64,000 bases of DNA from Paraburkholderia nodosa DSM 21604. Its GTDB lineage: Bacteria; Pseudomonadota; Gammaproteobacteria; Burkholderiales; Burkholderiaceae. Below are positions 60,347 to 64,000 of the stretch, piece after piece. Location: NCBI RefSeq assembly GCF_000519185.1, contig NZ_JAFA01000015.1:131271-195270 (forward strand). The letters run 5' to 3'. Made by a program: the position numbers and the translations under genes. Each line of letters starts with the position of its first letter. Positions within the stretch are counted from its first letter, which is position 1. A model generated the notes under the pieces. It was not told the origin of the DNA, made no database searches, and saw nothing but the letters and a program-made list of their open reading frames with translations.

Positions 60347-62617
60347 TCATTGTGTTTTCAACGAACTGTGCGGCGCACGCGTGCGGCGTGCGCGGCGCGC
60401 GAGCGGTCCGAGCGGCGCGTCGCGGTCGAGCAGCGCGCTGCGGATGAAGTGCAGATGACTCAGCAGCCGTTGCACCTCGTGCCGCCTTTCCCGCTCGTGA
60501 TGCACGGTGGCGAGCGCCTCCTGGGCGATCCAGGTCGCGGCGCGCACGGCGCTGAGCGCGCGGTCGAGCGCGATCCCGTCCGGGCTCTCGAAAAGATGCG
60601 CGATGTCCTCCTGTACGCGCGCGAGAGCCATAGGCCAGCGCGCGTCATGAAGGTCGAGCCAGGCTGCCGCGTGCGCCTCGTTGCGCAGATCGACCACGGC
60701 GTGCCCGACTTCGAGCGTCACGAGCATCCACCGCAGCGCGCGCCGGTGCGCCTGGCGGCGCCCGTTCAGCAAGAGCCTCAGCTGGTGCATCAGATCGTGC
60801 GTACCGGACTGGAAGCGCTGCCCAAGGCCATCCAGTTCCCCGTGGCAAGCCAGCACGACCTGGCCGCGCAACGACACGCACATGCGCTCGACGAGCCAGT
60901 TCATGTGCGGCGGAAACACCACCGCGAAAGCGAGCGACGCGACCAGCATCGCGGCAACGACGGCGATGCCGTTGTTGACCAGCAGATCCGGCGTGTAGGC
61001 GATCACGTTGTCCGGACCAGCCAGCAGGCAGAAGAACACCGAGAAGCCGACGCCATAGCCCGCTATCCGCGAGCGCGTGGCGAGAAAAGCGCCGATGGCG
61101 AGCACCGGAACGAGTGTCGCGCAGAGCAACGGAAAGCCATCGACATTGGGATAGACGTAGCAGGTGAAGAGATAGCCCGTCACGGCGGCAAAGCCCGCGC
61201 CGACCGCCATCTGCACGGCCATGCGCGACGCGTTCGGCGACGACGAGGTGAGCGCGCACGTGAGCGCGGCCGCGATCATCGCAAGGCCGCCGCTCGGCCA
61301 GTCGGTCTCGACCCAGAACCAGCCCAGCGCCGCCACCACTACGGCCGTGCGCACGAAGGTGAACGCCACGACGTACCAGCTCGTGCGGGGCACGTAGCGC
61401 GCGGCGCGCGGCTCCTGCGCGGGACGCGCCTCCATGAGCGATGCCCACGTGCGGCTGTAGCGCACGACCTCGGTCGTAAAGCGATAGATGAGTTCGGCCG
61501 AGGTGTCGAAGTCGGGCAGCGCGTCGGGCAACGCGTGTTCGAGCGGCCGCCGCGTCTCGCGCACATGACGCGGCAGCGTGCGCTGGAAGGCTTCGAGCCC
61601 GTCGGCGAGTCGCCGCGCATAGGCGCGATCGCTTTCGTTGCGGCTCGGCCGTTGTGCGAGCAGCGCCGCTAGCTCGCCGAAGTATGGCGCGAGCGGTGCG
61701 ATCGCCGCGTCGCTCCAGCGCAGCCTTTTGAGCAACTGGCGCAACGCATGCAGCCGCGCGCAGGCATCCATGAATTCGGAATTCAGGCGCGAAAGCAGGC
61801 CGCTGCGCGAGCGCATCGTCGGATCTTCGAAAGATGAGAAAGCACGCGTGGCCTCGAAGCCGACGACATCGTCGACGAGACTCGCAAATCGCCCTTCGAA
61901 TGCGCCCCTTTCGAGCCGCCCAGCCAACACCGCCGCAGCGAACGCAGTAAAATTAAGATAGCGTGAGCGCAGGGTGCGACCGAGCAACGAGCCCGATTGC
62001 CGGGGCACGATCACCGCGCTGACCATGCCCGAGCAGAGTATGCCAACGGCCACTTCGGCGCCGCGGCCCAGTGCGGCGAGAAAGAGACCGTTGGGCTGCA
62101 TCACGAGCGGAATGCCGATCAGCGCTGCCGTATAGCCGGCGAGCACGAAACCGTACCAGCGAAAATGGCGATTCCTCATGGCGGCGGCCGTACATGCGGC
62201 CACCCATCCCGTCATCCCGAGTATGTAGAGCTCGGGCTGCTGGACGAATACGGCGCCCAGCACCACCGCCGCGACCATTCCCACCGCAGTGCCGACGATG
62301 CGATAAAAGCTCTTGGCGAACACCATGCCCGAGAGCGGCTGCATCAGGACGAACACCGTCGTCATCGCGATGCGCGGCTGCGGCAGGTCCAGCAGCATGG
62401 AGATGCCCATGGCAAGCAAGCCGGCCGCGACCGTTTTCAGCAGATGAATCCAGATCGCGCCGTCGCTGGCCTGCCAGTCACGCAGCGCCCGTCTGGCGGC
62501 GCGCCATATGATCTCCGCGCGCCGACGCGAGTCGAACGCTCGATGTATCGCAGGCTGGCGGCTCATGACAAACGCTCGGGCTGTTTCGAAGACAGGGGCC
62601 GATTGTAGGAGCGTCAT
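60347..62617 (-). CDS. FUSC-family membrane protein (aromatic acid exporter/YccS-like)
   Basis: A 756-residue protein; an in-frame ATG at 62566 (739 residues) is an alternative start. Two blocks of about five to six helices each, one near residues 58-205 and one near 415-550, are separated and followed by soluble helical domains. M-T-T-V-F-V-L-M-Q-P-L-S-G-M-V and K-S-F-Y-R-I-V-G-T in the first block are FUSC signatures, as in AaeB. It probably exports aromatic carboxylates or related compounds. It is divergent from a LysR gene, matching the aaeR/aaeXAB layout, but no AaeA or AaeX is present. Confidence 0.83.
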   Translation of the reverse strand: MTLLQSAPVFETARAFVMSRQPAIHRAFDSRRRAEIIWRAARRALRDWQASDGAIWIHLLKTVAAGLLAMGISMLLDLPQPRIAMTTVFVLMQPLSGMVFAKSFYRIVGTAVGMVAAVVLGAVFVQQPELYILGMTGWVAACTAAAMRNRHFRWYGFVLAGYTAALIGIPLVMQPNGLFLAALGRGAEVAVGILCSGMVSAVIVPRQSGSLLGRTLRSRYLNFTAFAAAVLAGRLERGAFEGRFASLVDDVVGFEATRAFSSFEDPTMRSRSGLLSRLNSEFMDACARLHALRQLLKRLRWSDAAIAPLAPYFGELAALLAQRPSRNESDRAYARRLADGLEAFQRTLPRHVRETRRPLEHALPDALPDFDTSAELIYRFTTEVVRYSRTWASLMEARPAQEPRAARYVPRTSWYVVAFTFVRTAVVVAALGWFWVETDWPSGGLAMIAAALTCALTSSSPNASRMAVQMAVGAGFAAVTGYLFTCYVYPNVDGFPLLCATLVPVLAIGAFLATRSRIAGYGVGFSVFFCLLAGPDNVIAYTPDLLVNNGIAVVAAMLVASLAFAVVFPPHMNWLVERMCVSLRGQVVLACHGELDGLGQRFQSGTHDLMHQLRLLLNGRRQAHRRALRWMLVTLEVGHAVVDLRNEAHAAAWLDLHDARWPMALARVQEDIAHLFESPDGIALDRALSAVRAATWIAQEALATVHHERERRHEVQRLLSHLHFIRSALLDRDAPLGPLARRARRTRAPHSSLKTQ

Positions 62618-62642
62618 TGCGCCGCATTAATGGGACGTGCGG

Positions 62643-62656
62643 GGAACCTCCGTTCC
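62643..62656. promoter_or_regulatory. Inverted repeat between FUSC and LysR genes
   Basis: GGAAC-CTCC-GTTCC is a perfect 5-bp-arm dyad in the 116-bp divergent region. It may be part of a LysR operator. The dyad is short, so it could arise by chance. Confidence 0.35.
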
Positions 62657-62733
62657 AGATCACTCAACAATGGCGCGCCCTGACAGGCGGACAATATCGT
62701 TTCTGCACCGAACAAGAAGGTCAAGAAGGTCTG

Positions 62734-63747
62734 ATGGATACGTTACAAAACATGCGGGTGTTCGTTCGCGTTGTGGAAGCGGGCAGCTTCACCGCCGCGG
62801 CTCAGTCGCTGGATTCGACCACCGGCGCGATGTCGCGCGCGGTATCCGAACTCGAAGCGCATTTGCGCACCCGTCTGCTCAACCGCTCGACACGCCGGCT
62901 TGCGCTCACGCCCGCTGGCGAGCGCTATCTCAAGCGCTGCTCGCAGATTCTCGCGGACGTCGGTAGCGCGGAAGAAGAGGCGAGCTGCGCGCATGAACGC
63001 CCGGCCGGGGCGCTGCGCATGCACAGCTTTGCGAGTATTGGTCAGCAGTACGTGCTGCCGGCGATCTCGCGCTATCGCGCGCTGCATCCCGAAGTCACCG
63101 TCGAGCTGACGCTCTCGCAACGCATGCCGGATCTCTTCGAGGGCAGCAGCGACGTCTCGGTGGTCACGGCGTCATCGCTGCCGAATTCCGATCTCGTTTC
63201 GCACCAGCTGGGTTCGACGTACAGCATTCTGTGCGCGTCGCCTGGGTATGTGCATACGCACGGTGCGCCGCGCACACCCGCCGATCTATCGCATCACGAC
63301 TGCCTGATTCTCAAATCGCCGGCGTTCCCGGCGCATGAGTGGATACTCGAGGGGCCCGAGGGCAACGTCGAGATGCAAGTGGACGGACCGGTGCAGGTGA
63401 ATATCGCGGAATCGCTCGCAGTGGCGATACGCGAGGGGATGGGGATCGGGATGCTGCCGGTCTACGCGGCAATAGAAGGATTGCGTAACGGTACGCTCGT
63501 GCGCGTACTGCCGCAGCACAAGCTGCAAAAGACGAACGTGTACGCGCTTTATCCGTCGCGCAAGTTCGTCGACGCGAAAACCAAGACGTGGGTGGAATTC
63601 TTGCGCGCGCATCTTCCGCAAGTCATCGAGCGCGACCTGGCGCTGCTGGAAGAATTGACTCAGGAGCAGCTTGCGGACGTCGCAGATGAGCTTGCTTTGG
63701 CGAAGGACGCCTCGGTCGCAGCAGCTGTGCAGAAGGCGACGCAATAA
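62734..63747 (+). CDS. LysR-family regulator, probably of the FUSC exporter
   Basis: A 337-residue LysR regulator from the ATG at 62734, with an AAGAAGG ribosome-binding site at about 62723; the frame upstream runs into the divergent promoter. HTH and effector domains are normal. The N-terminal MDTLQNMRVFVRVVEAGSFT matches the LysR at 55762-56805 at 17 of 20 positions, so the two are paralogues. It is divergent from the FUSC gene and likely controls it. A terminator follows 30 bp downstream. Confidence 0.9.
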   Translation: MDTLQNMRVFVRVVEAGSFTAAAQSLDSTTGAMSRAVSELEAHLRTRLLNRSTRRLALTPAGERYLKRCSQILADVGSAEEEASCAHERPAGALRMHSFASIGQQYVLPAISRYRALHPEVTVELTLSQRMPDLFEGSSDVSVVTASSLPNSDLVSHQLGSTYSILCASPGYVHTHGAPRTPADLSHHDCLILKSPAFPAHEWILEGPEGNVEMQVDGPVQVNIAESLAVAIREGMGIGMLPVYAAIEGLRNGTLVRVLPQHKLQKTNVYALYPSRKFVDAKTKTWVEFLRAHLPQVIERDLALLEELTQEQLADVADELALAKDASVAAAVQKATQ

Positions 63748-63777
63748 GCCTGCGCTTGCGCAAGCGGGTTAACGAAT

Positions 63778-63803
63778 AAAGCCGTCCATTGGACGGCTTT
63801 TTT
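63778..63803 (+). terminator. Rho-independent terminator after the second LysR gene
   Basis: The stem AAAGCCGTCC / GGACGGCTTT with loop ATT is followed by TTT. It is nearly symmetrical and could also stop leftward transcripts from the rRNA operon. Confidence 0.88.
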
Positions 63804-63828
63804 GTTTTCCGCATCCGAAGCGTAAACG

Positions 63829-63868
63829 CCAGAACCCCGGCTCTCTTTCGGAGACACCGGGGTTCTGG
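63829..63868 (-). terminator. Hairpin downstream of the 5S rRNA gene
   Basis: The perfect 12-bp arms CCAGAACCCCGG and CCGGGGTTCTGG surround a 16-nt loop. It lies 17 bp beyond the 5S end in the direction of transcription. It is a strong stem but has only a weak T-tract on the minus strand. Confidence 0.75.
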
Positions 63869-63885
63869 ACGTTACAGCATAAGGA

Positions 63886-64000
63886 GCCTGACGATTACCT
63901 ACTTTCACACGGGCAATCCGCACTATCATCGGCGTGGAGCTGTTTCACGGTCCTGTTCGGGATGGGAAGGGGTGGGACCAGCTCGCTATGGTCATCAGGC
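63886..64000 (-). rRNA. rrf: 5S ribosomal RNA
   Basis: Read on the minus strand the sequence begins GCCTGATGACCATAGCGAGC and ends GTAGGTAATCGTCAGGC; the ends pair as helix I. GGTCCCACCCCTTCCCATCC and CCGAACAGG match the bacterial 5S consensus in loops B and C. It spans 115 nt and appears complete at the window edge. The 16S and 23S genes should lie to the right. Confidence 0.95.

Noticed and set aside
1..64000. Prophage, insertion sequence or genomic island
   Set aside because: No integrase, transposase, tRNA-edge repeat or structural phage gene, and gene content is typical chromosomal.

Overview
The window is high-GC, gene-dense chromosomal DNA from a beta-proteobacterium of the Burkholderia/Paraburkholderia type. 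This is inferred from gene content (FbpABC iron transport, malonate decarboxylase cluster, cyanide-insensitive quinol oxidase, NodT-type RND pump, many LysR/MocR/EamA genes) and from the 5S rRNA on the minus strand at the right edge. No species was assigned. No tRNA, insertion sequence, prophage or CRISPR array was found, so this looks like ordinary chromosome rather than an acquired island.

Left part (1-24.6 kb): a truncated secreted-protein gene, a phosphoribosyltransferase-HAD fusion, a NERD-domain helicase, a GST, a Zur-like regulator with a His-rich head, a lone receiver protein, a photolyase, a TetR/multidrug MFS pair, KgtP, a MocR/EamA divergent pair, an acetyltransferase, a coupled MscS channel and K+ channel pair, and a glycolipid-binding-family protein followed by tandem palindromic repeats. 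Next come a urea-transporter-family gene with a class II aldolase and a tautomerase, then the cioAB-type quinol oxidase with an FNR-type site and an overlapping DUF2474 small gene, a methyltransferase and an arylamine N-acetyltransferase.

Middle (24.7-43.3 kb): the most notable unit is a Fur-box-preceded operon with an OprB-like porin, a secreted beta-propeller, a Tat-exported DyP peroxidase of the EfeB type, and a complete FbpABC ferric transporter. It reads as an iron-acquisition system that joins an EfeB-like enzyme to an Fbp transporter instead of EfeU/EfeO. After a LysR/EamA pair and an MFS transporter comes a complete malonate decarboxylase operon (GntR regulator, mdcA-B-C-D-E-G-H), almost every junction of which overlaps. 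It lacks mdcL/mdcM transport genes, so the divergent MFS gene is the candidate malonate importer.

Right part (43.3-64 kb): AlkB, a His-rich small membrane protein, a metallophosphoesterase, an AI-2E/PerM family protein, and a minus-strand array of LysR, RND permease, adaptor, outer-membrane lipoprotein, response regulator and sensor kinase. Then follow an MgtC-family protein, a GlsB-family protein, a CoA-transferase, a tiny secreted protein, a FUSC-family exporter divergent from a second LysR paralogue, and the end of an rRNA operon (5S plus terminator).

Starts were chosen from ribosome-binding sites, signal peptides and family lengths. Functions rest on motifs read by eye, with no database search.
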